This document shows positions 1 through 13,576 of a stretch of 64,000 nt of DNA, piece by piece; position 1 is the stretch's first letter; every line of letters begins with the position of its first letter. Under the pieces are notes generated by a model that was not told the DNA's origin, searched no databases, and saw nothing but the letters and a program-made list of their open reading frames with translations. The stretch comes from Paratinospora sagittata (lineage: Eukaryota; Streptophyta; Magnoliopsida; Ranunculales; Menispermaceae). The stretch is from positions 7,153,729-7,217,728 of the forward strand of contig CM069600.1 in assembly GCA_035771175.1 (NCBI GenBank). The letters run 5' to 3'. A program made the translations under genes and the position numbers.

Positions 1-5
1 ATTAA
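1..5 (+). CDS. 3' end of a thionin-like gene (last codon and stop only)
   Basis: The window begins inside the last codon (His) of a copy of the thionin-like family. The stop TAA is at 3-5. The following bases match, almost base for base, what follows the stop of copy A at 7408. The rest of the gene lies outside the window, so whether it is intact cannot be judged. Confidence 0.7.
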
Positions 6-1130
6 TTAGTACGGTTATTTGTTAGATTAATATTTGTCTCATTCTAATAATAAATGTATGAAGAAAGTTTTTCTTTCTCAATATTCCAAATTTATATATC
101 TTTGTATTTGTTGCATTATGAATAAAAGCAAAGGTAATTAATTCAATTTCATTTTTTTAGAAGCTTTCCATACTATAAAAGGTACCATGTCTTATACATA
201 TGTATATTTCTCTTTTCTTTATAGATTGGTCATGAGCACATTTTCAATTAGCTTTATTGTTAAGCTCATTGGTACTTATTTCATTTAAAATACCTAAAGG
301 TCAACAAAAGAGTTATTTCGTACGTTTAAAATACCTAAAGATCAATGAAAGAGAATTATAAAAGAAAACTAACATTTAAAACACAAAAGCATTATATTCT
401 ATAATTAAAGAGATATAATTGACATTAAATACTCACAAGAGATCATAATAGTTTTTTTGTTTTCTTTTTCAAATATTTGGATCAAAAAATATTTGTCAAA
501 AATCAATTTTGAATTTTCAATTGTAAATTGGAACAAAAAATATTTGCTTTTTAGGGTTTAAAATTTGAAGTTTTTGGTTTAAGATTTAGGGTTATCATTT
601 TAATTTATATTATAAAGAAATTAATAAAAGTTAAAATCTTGCACGACACTTATGCTCACGATTGAAGTGTTTCAATCTAATTTTTTTGATAAATTCTAAT
701 ATGATGACAAAAAATATAACTACGTGCATAACTATTAAGATTCAATTGATAATTTATTATATATATGTAGTTTTTATTTTTTATTTTTTATAAAAGATCT
801 AATGAATATATAAGGGTGTAATTATACACATCATTACATTTTTTAAGTTAATTAACATTTTCCAAAAAATAAAAACCCTGCACAAAAATCGCGCCGCACA
901 CGTAAGCCCGGCTCTCATGTAAAGTTTTAATTTTTCTTTCTAACTTTTTAAACTATATATAAACCCTAAACTCTTCTGAATTGCAAATGCAAGGGTGATG
1001 CTCATGTGATGTTGTCACTGACCATATAGTAAAAACAAAAACAAAAAAATAATAATTAGAAAAGTCTTAAAAAATAAAAGATAAAATTAATGAAGTAGAG
1101 AAGATTTAAAAGATATAAAATTATATAAAA
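6..1130 (+). repeat. Thionin-like gene downstream region, direct copy of 7409-8280
   Basis: This is the 3' UTR and downstream DNA of the truncated copy at the window start. It aligns collinearly with 7409-8280 apart from indels, notably extra DNA near 290-330 and 555-840. AATAAA at 49-54 and again near 120 are candidate poly(A) signals. The block around 885-1020 (containing GCGCCGCAC and GTTGTCACTGACC) recurs at 8008-8178. No ORF of note. Confidence 0.75.
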
Positions 1131-2516
1131 TATGAGGTTTTTCCAAAATGCGCTAACTGCAAGCATATTAAAGAAATAAATTCATTTTACTTTTTTCAAC
1201 CTTCTTGGACATTTATCAACCTTTTAATTAAGAAGTTCAATCTAATTTTGAATGTGGTGTTTGTTAATTCTACTTGTTAATTTATGGAAACAATATAATT
1301 TTTGGTGCTATTATTCTTACTTTTACAGTTATAGGGTTGCACTTTTATCCAATCGGAGAAGCAACATCCGTTGATGAATGGTTATAGCTTTTAAAAGGAG
1401 AGAGTAATGAAAACATTATTTTTTGATTTTTTTTTTTTTGTCTCTAATTTTAGTAGAGGTATGACCTTTGTAAAAATAAGCAAAAACTTAGTTTAATTTA
1501 GACTTTCACACACACGTATAACCTCTTAAAAAATAAGCAAAAAGTTACGTTAATTTAGACTTTTTTTTTTCTTTTTTTTTTCGTGAGGTGTTTTCATACC
1601 CTTTGAATATGAAACTAGTCTCAGGTCAAGGCAAAAACAGAATAGTAGACCTCTTTTAATAAGAATATCTCCAAGAATTTAATTATAAAACTTTTATAGT
1701 CAACCCGCTTTTATTAAGTCAGTCGCTCATTGATGGTTAATTTAGACTTTCACTCTCTCACACACGCGCGCACACAGTAAGAGAATGACTTGAATTTCTA
1801 ATATCATTGAGAGGCCTGAAATTGTATGCTTTCATGTGTCATCTGATCAGTCTGATAATTTCACCCATAAATACCGCTACAAATGGATAAGGCCTTGGGA
1901 ATAATTTTAGAAAAAGAAGCTTTGAGAGATTAATTGATTGATCATCCGCTTTAAAAGGATAGGAAAACCAAACCAAGGAAGAAAGAGGTTGGAAAAAAGT
2001 GCAAAAAGTAGTTGGCTTAGATTGAGATGTAAAGCAGATTCTTATACATAAAAAAGAAGATAAAGCAGATTTTCCCATTAGTAATTTCTAGGTAACATCT
2101 TCAAGTGATTAAAGGTGATAAAGCTATAGTCAGTTAAACTGTATCAGTCTTTTTCTTTGCAATTGGTAATAAAAAGCTTAGCTTTTATTTTATTTTTTTA
2201 AAATTCTAAGTTGACCTTAGTTTCTTTTCTTTTTTCTTTTCTTATTTTTAATATTCCTCACGTTCAAATTGTGATTTTTGAGTCAACAGTTCAAGTCAAA
2301 AAAATATACCATCAGAACCCTTTAATCATTTTTTTTCATATTGTGTGTGTGAAAATACTTTAAAAATACTTTCATGGCATCTTTTGTTGACATTGTCCTT
2401 GAGAGTCTTTGGATCATCTTGAATCACACATCAACAAATGATTTAAGGTGATCCAACAACTCTCAGTACAATATCAACAAAATATATTTAAAAAATATAT
2501 TAATTAAATATTACTC

Positions 2517-2554
<38 letters not shown>

Positions 2555-4369
2555 TATCTTAAGTGAGATTCTCATCTTAAAATCTTTTGAAGTAAAGTAC
2601 ATTAATTTATTATATCACGTAGCTATAAGAATATTCTAACATGAATTATGTACTTACCTGTTTAAGTCTAGCTTGTTAATTAAACCTAAAGAGGTTAGCT
2701 ACCTCGGTTTGGAAGTCAGTTTGCCCCTAGCTGATTGACCAGAAATTAAGTCTCAAGAGAAAGCTTCTATATAAGCTGATTATGTTTAATTAAATATATT
2801 AAAATGACTGAAAAAATTTTCTTAGTGTGAAATATATGCTGAGTCAATAATCATATCACATCAACAAAGATTGAAAGGAAAACAAATAATAAAAATTAAC
2901 GATATGCTTTCACACCATTCACTATACCATCATGAGTATTATTATTTTTTAGGTATGTTTTCGTAATAGTATTTTTTGAATCCCTTATACGCTTGGCATT
3001 GATGGCTTAACTTGGAAGTGACTCAGAAGGTGAATTAGTGTCTAGGTGCACAAGACACTACCTCTTTATTATTACCCAAAAAAAAAAAAAAAACAAGAGT
3101 TAGAGGATACTTACACTAGGGCTAGAGAAAGTCAGGACTCCTTTGTAAGGCCAAGAAGGTAAACACGGCAGAAAGAAGTATAAGGGGTCTGAATAGGGAC
3201 CATGTGAACTAACTATCATGGTCCTGCACCATTTTTATTAGGGAAGAAAAAACTTCACTTATTTACAAGAAGAGGGAAATGAACTCCCTACTTCGAGTGA
3301 AACGGGTTGGATGCACGTCGTTGGAGCTAGCCAACGTTTGTAAATCTATATTTAAACTGATGTGATAATACATCATATCACCACATCATTAGAGAGAAAA
3401 AAAAAAAAAACACTCTTTAATTACCATACACCATATCAACGTAGGTATGATTTTGAGTATAATTTTTGAGTTGTAAAAGTATTTATCAAAAAACAAACCC
3501 TAAAAATTAGAGATTAACAAAGTGGGGCACCAAATTAATAAAGAAGCATAGAAAAAATTACAAAAGTTGATGAGAATCATGTATATAAACTTTCTACAAT
3601 GGTGGCATGCATGAGCTAGGGTTTCTTATAGATGATAGGCACGTAGCTAAGTAGGTTCATTTGGAAATTGAATAACGCTACTAGCTAGTTTTACACGGAT
3701 TTTATATAACTTTGCATGTGATTATCAATTACTAGCAAAGTCTAACTTCTCTTAGTGATTTTCTAAAACTAGAATCTTCACTCAGTTGCGTAAGTTGATT
3801 TTACACACATAAGAACTGGGGGGAACAACTTCGTTGCTTTATTTGAATTATATTAATATTAATTACTTGTGAGATGAATGCAGATAATATTACTTAAGGC
3901 CATGCTAATAACCACTTGGTGGTGGTTGTTCAACCCACGTTAACTACCCTGTAATTGTTTATGCAGCAAAAATGAGGTTGGACTTCAGAATGTAAGGACT
4001 AATGACCCTCTAGGCTGGAGATTTAATGATTATAAATAACATTTCTAACACTCTAACGTGTGTTTATAGTATTTCAACAAAGCTTATCAAGATCACACCA
4101 AAATAACTGACAAATCATCCAAGATTGAAGCATGAAGATCATAATTTTCTATATGTAATGTTTGCTAAATCTTATTTAGGATGTAATGTTCTTTAGAGCT
4201 CTCAACAATTCCCATTCTTTATTATTTTTAAAATGTTTTTGAATCTTGCTCAAATCTATCAAAATAAGTTTAAAAGAGTTTTCAATCTCTTACTTTGTAT
4301 TCGAAATAATTCAAATGTTTTCAAAACTATGTCAAAAGTGTTTATTATTCATTGGAGATGCCTTTGATT
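1131..4369. other. Intergenic AT-rich DNA with no recognised gene
   Basis: I see no coding region. The stretch has A- and T-runs, CA-rich bits near 1510 and 1760, and a TA microsatellite. The text near 1252-1290 resembles the start of the Tourist-like MITE at 45455, but no matching far end was found. The small ORF on the minus strand at 1839-2078 has no recognisable domain. Confidence 0.5.
2519..2553. repeat. (TA)n microsatellite
   Basis: An uninterrupted run of about 17 TA units between TGTA and CTATC. Confidence 0.9.
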
Positions 4370-5125
4370 TACAAAAATATTATTTTTAAGTGTATAAAGG
4401 GCTCCAGCGCGCAAGCCAAAGCTATAGCACGCTAGACAACTGGTTGAAAATTTTCGAGTCCTTGGAAAAGTGACCAGCGCACTAGACAACTAGTCTAGAT
4501 TTTCTGGAAAAGCCACCAACGCGCTTGTGCAAAGGCCAGTGCGCTTGGCCTTTAGTGTTATTAAACGCTTTGGTTTAATATAAACTAGCCAACTTTCTAC
4601 TTGTTTCTAACATCTACAACCCTTAATTTCCAATGCTATTTTACTGATTTGTCCAAATTGTGGCTTTAATTTTTTTCAACTGTATGCATGTTACATTACT
4701 AACTAAAGTAATGAAACATAATCTTTTAGGTTAAGACAATCTAAAGTTAGATATAAAATACATAAACTATATTGTTCATAAAATAACATACTACATCTTG
4801 AACAAAGCTAATCAAAGGCTTAATAGAAACAAAACAAAAATTACAAACTAACTTGAGCACTATATATCTTAAACTCAATCAAATTAATTTGGTGAATATA
4901 ATTTTGAATTTTTTTTAAACAGTACTTGAACGTAGATTTTGGTTTGTTATTTTGGGACTTGGGACTAGTTTCAATTGTTTTATTTTTTGTAAACTGTATA
5001 TAACTATCATAGGAACTATGTATATAAAACATAGATAGTGGACTGTATATGACGAACAGAGGAATGATGGATTATTATTTGAGTTTCGTATAGGCTCGAG
5101 GGTTTTGAACCATATGATAATCAAT
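4370..5125 (-). repeat. Mosaic repeat, inverted copy of 24930-25620
   Basis: Read on the minus strand this is nearly identical to 24930-25620. It joins a segment with repeated CAGCGC/GCGCTGG motifs (4405-4560), a segment that also lies upstream of gene B (23118-23335), and the U5 part of a Ty3/gypsy LTR (about 5030-5125). A weaker relative lies at 39070-39370. The ORFs here are non-coding by-products. The original element is not identified. Confidence 0.6.
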
Positions 5126-5480
5126 TGGATGATGATGAAATTTTATTTTTGGTTCAATTATCTGGATCATATAAAATCATGATCTTGACATCAAAATGTT
5201 CGGAATTGATCCATCTACGATTCTATGGCCTCAAACTGTATTTTCATTGGAGTTTAACTAGGTTCCAAAGGTTTCCAATGTCAAATTTGACTTTTGGTAG
5301 TTGTACCGACACCAATAATACTAATTGACACAAACAAATTACATATTTAGAGTCTACACTACTATAGGAGTGATAATCTATCATTTATACATATTTCAAT
5401 TAAAGTAGGTCAAAACCCCATATTTGAAAATATCATAAAACACCTCTCATAGCAAAAATTATACAGGTAAGATTGTTACG
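5126..5480 (-). mobile_element. Ty3/gypsy LTR fragment
   Basis: About 300 bp match 9885-10200 inside the solo LTR at 8443-10742, including the TTGATCCATCTACGATTCTA block that also recurs at 49153, 25675 (reverse) and, more diverged, in the LTRs at 51637-55296. It is fused to an oppositely oriented LTR end near 5170-5180, so the junction is chimeric. Confidence 0.6.
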
Positions 5481-6559
5481 CATTGCTTAAATAATGAAGA
5501 TGTTTTGTTGTTTTATTCAAACAATCTAAAGCTTTGGGTTGTTTAGAGTAGCTTAAATGAAAATCAAATGAATAAATTGAATAACATTTGTTGGTGCTTG
5601 TTTTATTTATAAGAGGGTATTTTAGTCTTTTTACATGCTTAAAGATGTTTTATTTATAAGATTGCATCTCCCCGCATTTTTCTTCCTCAATAGAATAAGG
5701 ATTTGATTCAAATGCCACGTTATACATGTGTTGGTAACCGTGAGGGGCAATGAAAATGGAAATTAAATTTTTGGATTGGCATACCATACTAATTGAAACT
5801 CAATTAGTGGTTGAAGGTATTCATACGTTGTTTTTAAGGAAACAAAAATATAATGGAATAGGAAATTAAGCTAAGTCATAAATGGGTAGTTTTTGTAGAC
5901 AATTAGTAAAAGAGAGAAGATTCTTATTATTTATTTTTTAGTTTGAATAGGATTCTTTAGATTTCAAGTTAATTTGTAATGCCACATCACATATTTGATA
6001 GCTTTTATTTTAATATTTGATTATTAAAACAATCTTGTTGTGGCCATGTTATTTTGTTAAACTTGTCATCACATATTATGTATTATTATTGAAAGATAAA
6101 ATAAACATATCATGAACTTAACACCACTTAACTACTCTATCAACTCTAAAATAAACTTTTTGAAATAGTCTAAGCACTAAAATAAAATATAAGAATTATA
6201 ATCCTTTTACTTATCTTTTTATAAGTTCAATCCATCTCCACTCCCAATTAGAGGGAAACATATTTTTTAATTAATATGCTTACTTAACCCTTTTAATTTT
6301 GTATTAATTTACTTTATTGTTAGAACTTTTGTAGTAAAAATATGGAAAAAATAAAATAAAAAAATATTAGCTAGCTAGGTGTAAAATTGAGTACATGTCC
6401 AGATGCAAGGCAACCGAATATAATCTTCAATGTTAAGAGAATATAAAGTTATATATAAATAAATTTCTTAAAATGCCTTTCTCTTAATTAATACAATATT
6501 ATAATAGTTTTAAAATAGAAGTCATTAATACCAATATCTAAACAAGATACTAGAAATTC
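5481..6559. repeat. Upstream region of gene A, inverted duplicate of 33364-34830
   Basis: Bases 5490-5960 match 34255-34820 in reverse complement, and 6060-6645 match the upstream regions of copies D (33277-33900) and C (28427-29000). The D side has the copy-F fragment wedged between these two blocks. No gene is visible in this stretch. Confidence 0.65.
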
Positions 6560-6566
6560 TATAAAT
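6560..6566 (+). promoter_or_regulatory. Putative TATA box of gene A
   Basis: TATAAAT lies 80 bp before the ATG. The same motif is kept at the same place upstream of B (23008-23014), C (28500-28506) and D (33357-33363). A GAAGAAGAAG stretch follows in the presumed 5' UTR. Confidence 0.55.
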
Positions 6567-6645
6567 TTAATTAGTTGGTGGTGAATTGTCATGTCAAACT
6601 ACTGAAGAAGAAGAAGAAGATCGATAACTATAGCTTTGCAAAGAG

Positions 6646-7408
6646 ATGGAGGGAAAAGCGTTTTTAGTGCTTGTTTTACTAATAGGTGTATTTGCACATC
6701 AAACCAATGCTTTTTCCTTTGGCTTTGCATTTTGTTATGTAAAATGCTTTGGGCCATGTGTCATCAAATCCAAAAATCCAGTCGAATGTGGTGTCCGTTG
6801 TTTAGGAGAATGCGCAGCAGCTGCTTCGTTTGCTTTGGATGTCAATCACTCGTGCATTAAAAAGTGTGCATATACAAAATGTACAAAAATTAGCACACTC
6901 AATAATCCTCGTAAGTATATATTTTCCTTCTTAATCTCTATCTCTTACTATTTTTATGTTGCATCATGAAAGAGATTTAGGTGGAACCTCTAAAAAAAAA
7001 AGTGAAGGGTTTAAAAAAAACAAAAAAAAAAAAACTTTTCTTAGATAATTTTTTAATTTTTTCAACCTCTAAGTTATAACCTCTAAGAAAAAAAAATCAT
7101 TAATCAATAAAAAATATAGTATTTTGCTTATTTTAGTAGACCTTAAACCTCTACTGTAATTAGAGGTTGGTTTTGAAGTAGAAATAGATCAGATTAAGTA
7201 GAGTTATCAAACGCTACCTTAGAACCACATTGAAGAATTTGACACATTATTATTTAATAGAGTTTAATAAGTCACAAAACAAAGTATTATGTACATTATA
7301 AGTATTAGGAGTTTTATTATTTCTTATATAGAATTTTTAATTACAGGTGAAAGGGAAGTTGAAGGTTGCTTGAACTCATGCTCTGAAGGCTGCTCTGAGG
7401 GCCATTAA
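6646..7408 (+). CDS. Thionin-like secreted cysteine-rich protein, copy A
   Basis: Two exons: 6646-6910 and 7347-7408, with GTAAGT donor and TTACAG acceptor, giving 108 aa. Residues 1-22 form a signal peptide (MEGK, a hydrophobic core, then a QTNA cleavage region). The mature part has 12 cysteines at 30, 34, 38, 48, 52, 56, 70, 74, 79, 96, 100 and 104. The repeated CX3CX3C clusters are the mark of the plant thionin-like family. The last three cysteines are on exon 2, so the unspliced ORF reading into the intron is not the product. Family members are secreted and usually thought to be defence-related; activity cannot be read from sequence. Closest relative in the window is copy D, in opposite orientation. 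AATAAA signals follow the stop. The family call is by cysteine pattern and signal peptide, without a database search. Confidence 0.85.
6980..7218 (+). mobile_element. Tourist-like MITE in the intron of gene A
   Basis: About 239 bp flanked by TTA on both sides (6977-6979 and 7219-7221). The right end in reverse complement reads GGTAGCGTTTGATAACTC; the left end is a decayed version. Copies B and C have the uninterrupted empty site GATTTAGAACC. A TTA duplication with such termini fits PIF/Harbinger (Tourist). Confidence 0.65.
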
Positions 7409-8280
7409 TTAGTACGGTTATTTGTTAGATTAATATTTGTCCCATTCTAATAATAAATGTATGAAGAAAGTTTTTCTTTCTCCAATATTCCAAATTTATA
7501 TATCTTTGTATTTGTTTCATTATGAATAAAAGCAAAGGTATTTGTTTCAATTTCATTTTTTTAGAAACTTTTCATACTATAAAAGGTGCCATGTCTTATA
7601 CATGTGTATATTTCTCTTTGCTTTATAGATTGGTCATGAGCACATTTTCAATTAGCTTTATTATTAAGCTCATTTGTACTTATTTCATTTAAAATACCTA
7701 AAGATCAATGAAAGAGAATTATAAAAGAAAACTAACATTTAAAAACAAAAGCATTATATTCTATAATTAAAGAGATATACTTGCATTTTTTGACATTAAA
7801 TACTCACAAGAGATCGTAATAGTTTTTTTGTTTTCTTTTTCAAATATTTGGATCAAAAAATATTTGTCAAAAATCAATTTTGAATTTTCAATTGTAAATT
7901 GAAACAAAAAATATTTGATTTTTAAAAATATTCTTACCGCTTTTTCTCTTTTATTCTTTAGGATTTTGATTAACATTTCTCAAAAAATAAAAAACCTGCA
8001 TGAAAATCGCGCCGCATGCGTAAGCTCGGCTCTCACGTAAAGTTCTAATTTTTCTTTTTGACTTTTTAAACTTTTCTTAATAATCCAAAAAAATTAAATT
8101 GTAAACTATATATAAACCCTAAACTCTCCTCAATTGTAAGTGCAAGGGTGAATGCTCATTTGATGTTGTCACTGACCATATAGTAAAAACAAAAACAAAA
8201 AAGTAATAATTAGAAAAGTCTTAAAAAATAAAAGATAAAATTAATGAAGTGGAGAAGATTTAAAATATAAAATTATATAA
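7409..8280 (+). repeat. 3' UTR and downstream region of gene A
   Basis: Direct repeat of 6-1130 and, for its first 250 bp, of the downstream DNA of D (32485-32230, reverse). AATAAA at 7452-7457 and 7525-7530 are likely poly(A) signals. At 8280 it switches, within a shared TATAAA, to a downstream region of the gene C type. Confidence 0.7.
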
Positions 8281-8352
8281 ATTGGTGAGCACATTTTCAA
8301 TTAGCTTTGTTAAGCTCATTGGTACATATTTCTTTTAAAAAACCTAAAGGTC
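8281..8352 (+). repeat. Fragment of gene C-type downstream region, left flank of the copia element
   Basis: It matches the reverse complement of 27237-27307. The last five bases, AGGTC (8348-8352), are the left target-site duplication of the copia element. The other half of this split region is at 18101-18240. Confidence 0.75.
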
Positions 8353-8442
8353 TTTTAGGTAATAAACTCAAGAAATTGAAATCACAGACAAAAAGAGAAC
8401 ATAGAGACAAGATATTTAATATGGTTCGAGAAGAAATCCCTA

Positions 8443-10742
8443 TGTCAAGACCCTTTCACAAACTCCCAGAGTATCCTGACCGGTACAAGAATCTAATTAT
8501 TCTATTTTATATAAGACCATTAGATCCCTATTAAACCTTAGCCAGACTCCAATAGAGTCTCCTCTGTAAATAAGCCATCTAACATAAATCAAAACCTAAC
8601 AATCCATTCCACAATATATACAATCCACATCTATATCAAATTCCAAATTAAACATCTAATAGCATCCATCTACTTAATTTCATGTGTGGGGTGTTATATA
8701 CATATATTTACATAACCAAAATATCAAATACAAGTATTCATCCATATTCATCAAACTTACATCCAAAGCAAACTTCTTTTGGCAAGGCACTAAGCTCTCA
8801 TTCTAGTGCTATTCTCTTGCCCTTATCAGCAGCCGAAGGACCTGAAAAGTGGGAATAGGATGAGTCAACGATGCCCAATGAATAAAAATCATATATACCA
8901 CCATCTATACATCTACATCATCATGTATGCATGAACATGTTATGCCAATTCAATATGCAACTATATGCAGATCATAACAATATTCAATATACAGTACTGC
9001 AATTCAAATCCATATGCAACACATACCATTTCAGCCTTATTCAAGTTTGTGACAACTTTTCCAAGACATATATGAATGCATATATAGTCAATTGGTACTA
9101 GTTCTTTAGCCTAAAGTCACAATTCAGCCTTACTTGAATAATTCAACCAAAAGTACTCATAGACCTGTTATTTGTACTATCCAGTACTTACCAATTAGTA
9201 TTCTCAAAAGGAAATGCAAATTGTACTTAAATCCAAGTAAACATCCCTTTTGTAGAACTTAATTAGCTTTCCTTGCAAATTAATACTAGAAACTCATCGC
9301 ACTTTCCAACTGAATAAATTTTCACATAGACCTTTAAATCTAGCTAGGATCACTAGAGTCGATTATTTATTTGTAAGGAGTAAACCCAACCTACTTAGTT
9401 ATGTCCAAAAGTCTAGCTCCAATAGATTTATTAGTCCATACAGAAGATCTCCACCTTTCCTCATGCCACAAGCATACATACACATGAACAAGCAACCACA
9501 TATAAATAATTTGATGATATAAATGAAAATATAATGAAACTTTACTCACAACAATTGCCAGGAATAATTTTTCACCCAACCAATCGCACTAGACTCCTCT
9601 GCTAGTGCTTGCATAACCATTTATTTCACATTAACATCCTTTCCTTTTTATTTATATCAATTTCCAACTTTCTAATTCATTCAACTAATTTCATAATGCT
9701 ATTCGAGTCTCATATACTAATGAGGTCAGTCCAAATAATTTCTACATCCATCCCAAAATATTCCTAACGCAACGAACAGTAGAAATAGGCTTCTCAGCCA
9801 CATTTTCACTAGTTTCCAAGTCCAATGTGTACACCAGAACCATTCAACCAATTCTTAAAAATAGTAATCAATTTCCAAAAATCATGATTTTGATATCAAA
9901 ATGTTCGGAATTGATCCATCTACGATTCTATGGCCTCAAACTGTATTTTCATTGGGGTTTAACTAGGTTCCAAAGGTCTCTAATGTCAAATTTGACTATT
10001 GGTAGTTGTACCGACACCAATAATACTAATTGACACAAACAAATTACATATTTAGAGTCTACACTACTATAAGAGTGATAATCTATCATTTATACATGTT
10101 TTCAATTAAAGTAGGTCAAAACCCTATCTTTTAAAACACATAAAACACCTCTCATAGCAAAAATTATACTGGTAAGATTGTTACACATTGCTTAAATATC
10201 AACGTTGTAACGAAAAAAAGTGATAATGGCTTACCGGAGCTCCGATTTGGCCAAAGAATCACTTCTCCCCTTCCTCCAGTCGTCCCTTTCTCTCTTTGGT
10301 TCAAAAACAGTCGAAAATGAGAATAAAAATTGAAAAAATAAACTTAAAAATGCATCCACTGCCTCAACCAAAGTGGGGGGGGGGGGCGGCGCAATTGCTC
10401 AAATCCAGTCGACTGGTTTTACTGTTTTTCCTTATTTTTTCTTTGTTAGTTCAACGACAAACCGAACACAAAACATACATGTATTATATATCAAAATGTA
10501 TGTAAAGGCACACTCTGCACTCCTTTATGGCATAATTAATTATTTTTAATAGGTCAATTTTGAGTTTACCTACCTGTCTACCTCTTACACACGTAAAAAT
10601 ACGCTACACCTACATATACACTTGCATATGTACACACTTAACATCAACGTACACTATTTACACCAAATTCAACACCACAAAACATATAACACACACGAAA
10701 TTGAAATTGAGGTCCCATTTTATGAAGTTGAGGGTTTTTACA
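8443..10742 (-). mobile_element. Ty3/gypsy solo LTR inside the copia 3' LTR
   Basis: On the minus strand it begins TGTAAAAACCC and ends GGGTCTTGACA. The flanking five bases are CCCTA (8438-8442) and CTCTA (10743-10747), a target duplication with one mismatch. Length 2300 bp. No internal region is present. The sense strand contains the conserved block near 8850-8890 (GCATCGTTGGCTCATCC) shared with other LTRs here. A run of 12 G lies at 10375-10386. A truncated copy occurs at 25621-27146. Confidence 0.75.
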
Positions 10743-10976
10743 CTCTACGTCCACAGAGTGCACCGATACTCAATCTATTATCAATGGAGGTTTACAATGG
10801 GAAGTCACTCTATGAGCACTCTCTCACAACTTTCACCATACCTCTCAATCTCTTCTCATCTCATCTCACATAAACCCAAATTATAATTGGGTCCATATAC
10901 TAACTTCATATGAGGGTACAATTGTAATTTCATATATAAAATAATAAAATAATTATGTTGGCTTCATAATATAACA
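10743..10976 (-). mobile_element. Copia 3' LTR, U3 part
   Basis: Matches 17877-18095 of the 5' LTR, for example the block ATGAGGGTACAATTGTAATTTC. It is followed on the minus strand's upstream side by a purine-rich tract (10977-10990, reverse CTTCAAGTGGGAGA), the expected polypurine tract. The rest of this LTR is at 8353-8442. Confidence 0.75.
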
Positions 10977-11224
10977 ATCTCCCACTTGAAGGGCAAATAA
11001 TTATTTTAGGCTTCACACTCCAACATTCTTTGACTTGAAGACTGAAACACCTGTAAACATATGGCTTCAATGGCTAGTGGAACTGGTGCACTCAAAAGTC
11101 GTGTCTTCAACTTTGAAAACCAATTGAAGCTGCACATAACTCCAATTTCTCTGTAGTAACAACTTTGGTCAACATATCAACTGGATTCTTGCTACCTTAA
11201 ATCTTCACCAGTGTCAGCACCCCA

Positions 11225-13571
11225 TGTAACGACCCACTTTTCGCACCTGACATCATGATGATGTGGACTGCCAATACGAGGTCTTGTACACGTAGTCGAT
11301 GTGTATAATACTTGTATACTGTGTATACGAGGTATTTTAATAAATTTGTGTGTTTGATATGTATTAGTGTATAATGGTCTAATACATGAAATAATCATGT
11401 GTTATGATCAATTAGGTGTTAAATGACATGTGTTATGGTCAATTAGGAAATTAATCTAATATATTCACATGCTCATTAAATGAATGAATAGTGGAATGAA
11501 TGGAAATTAAATAAATAAGGCGGTTTGTGCATGCTATGTAATAGGTGTCTTAATCAAATTCAGCCACCATGAACTCATTTAGACACCTATTAGCTTGTTG
11601 GCATGAGTTGTTTAGTGGCTGAAATGTGCAAGTGAAGTTGCATAACAGGATATTGAGCTAGAGAGAAATTGAGAATACGGTTGAGGAAGAAGGAGATTTT
11701 GGGGATCAAAATGAAGGTGGGTTCCATAGTTTTAGATGTGAAAGTTTCATATTCAAACTCTCCTCTTCATTCTATACATTATATGTGACATGCGACAACT
11801 TTCCATGGCTAGTTTGAAACTGGAAAGTGATGAGTTTGGATGGAAATTGAGGTGAATTGAAGCTCAAACCATGAGGGTTTGATTCCTGGATTATGGGTAA
11901 GTTTTCTAATGATAAATTCATTTAAGTTTCAGTGATTGAATAGTAGTAATTTAATGTATTTGAATTGCTGAAATGGTAACTTATTGGTTGAAACAATTAG
12001 AGAGAATTCCTTGTTGCTGGGTAAATTAATTGAGGCTCAATTCACTACAATTTTATCATTGATTTGGGTATTCCAAACCTGGATGAACAAGGATGTTAGA
12101 ACCCATTTTAGTAACTGAAATTGTAGTGTTTTATGATTGGAAATTGGTCTTGACTATTCTGTGATGAGAAATTACAAAGATTGGAGTGCAAAGTATGTGA
12201 AATTCTGAGTTAATGATGTATACAAGTTGCTGGAAAAATTTCAGATTTGAGACTGATTTGGTTACCAGTACATTTTGGTTGAATTAGTGATTAATTAATG
12301 ATTTAGTTGATAAATAAATGTGCTGGAAATGTAAATGCTAAGGTAAATGGGTCAATTGGTGTGTTGTGATTAATTAATGATCAATTGATATCATTTATGT
12401 GACAGAAATTGGTGTTTGGCAATGTGACTCACAGAATATTGAATAATGATATGAGAATTGGATAACAAATAAAGTGTTGATGATTTGCTGTCAACAGTGG
12501 TGAATTGGCTAAGTATAAAATGTTGTGGGCTTAGGCGAACTTTTGTATTGTGAGTATTTCTCATCTTACTTCTCCATGTATAGCATTGTATATATATGAA
12601 ATTGAATTATTGAATGATATGCATTATATTATATATGTGCATTGTATTTATGATCATGAGCACGGATTTTATGCATTGAAATGGCCTTAGGTATTTAGGA
12701 TTAAATACCTTGGCGTTGGATTTCTTTCTATTTACTTGTTCTTTTGGGAAAAGTGCCAACGAAGTACTTGGATTGGTACTTTGTGAAAATGACTTTTCGA
12801 ATCACTGAAGAATGTAAGGATAGAAGGATTAGTTAGATAACGTGTTGGTTTGAACCCATGGCGAAATGGGGGAAATGTAGACAATGTTATCCTGATGTGA
12901 CCTCCTGTTGAGGCTTTTCTAAAACTAATGCATGATGTTATGTTTAGTTTGAAGCATGTATCATGTATACTTCATTGATGCATTTAAATTTATGAATATT
13001 ATTTCAAGTTTCATACATGTCTTTCATAAATGCATATGTGGAGATTTTTGTGAAAAGTATTCACTGAGCTAGTTGAGCTCATTCCATTTTTCCTTATATT
13101 TTTCAGGATCAGATCGTAAAGGAAAGGGCAAGGCTTAGAGTTGGTGTAGCCTGTCTTACTTCTTTTAGATGTGAGTTTTGATTTGTAAATAAGGAAAATA
13201 GTAAAAAATATTTGTGTTTGAACTTTTGTTAGTGTATATAATTATCACAGATACTACGGTATATAACATAGCTCGTGATAAAATTTTGATCTGTATATGA
13301 TAAATGGAATAATAATAAAATAACAATTTGAAGTTCTAAGTTTATAGTATGGATATCGAATCTTGTGGATTGGGTCGATGACCTTATATTCTGGATGATG
13401 ATGCGATATCTCGGTATTTAATTCAATTATCCTGATCATATACAGATTATGTCTTTGGATCGTATGTAACCTTCTGAGTAGAGGCTTATCAGTGCCTCAG
13501 GTTTTGTCGGATTGTGACATTCTCTGGGGTACTGTGCCGGTCGTGACGTCACCCGGGAAGGGGTCGCGACA
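11225..13571 (+). mobile_element. Ty3/gypsy solo LTR with perfect target duplication
   Basis: Begins TGTAACGACC and ends GGGTCGCGACA, 2347 bp, flanked by CCCCA at 11220-11224 and 13572-13576. The copia sequence is continuous if it is removed. It contains the CACTGAGCTAGTTGAGCTCA block at 13063 and the CTGTGCCGGTCGTGACGTCA block near 13533, both shared with other gypsy LTRs in the window. The ORFs inside are not genes. Confidence 0.88.
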
Positions 13572-13576
13572 CCCCA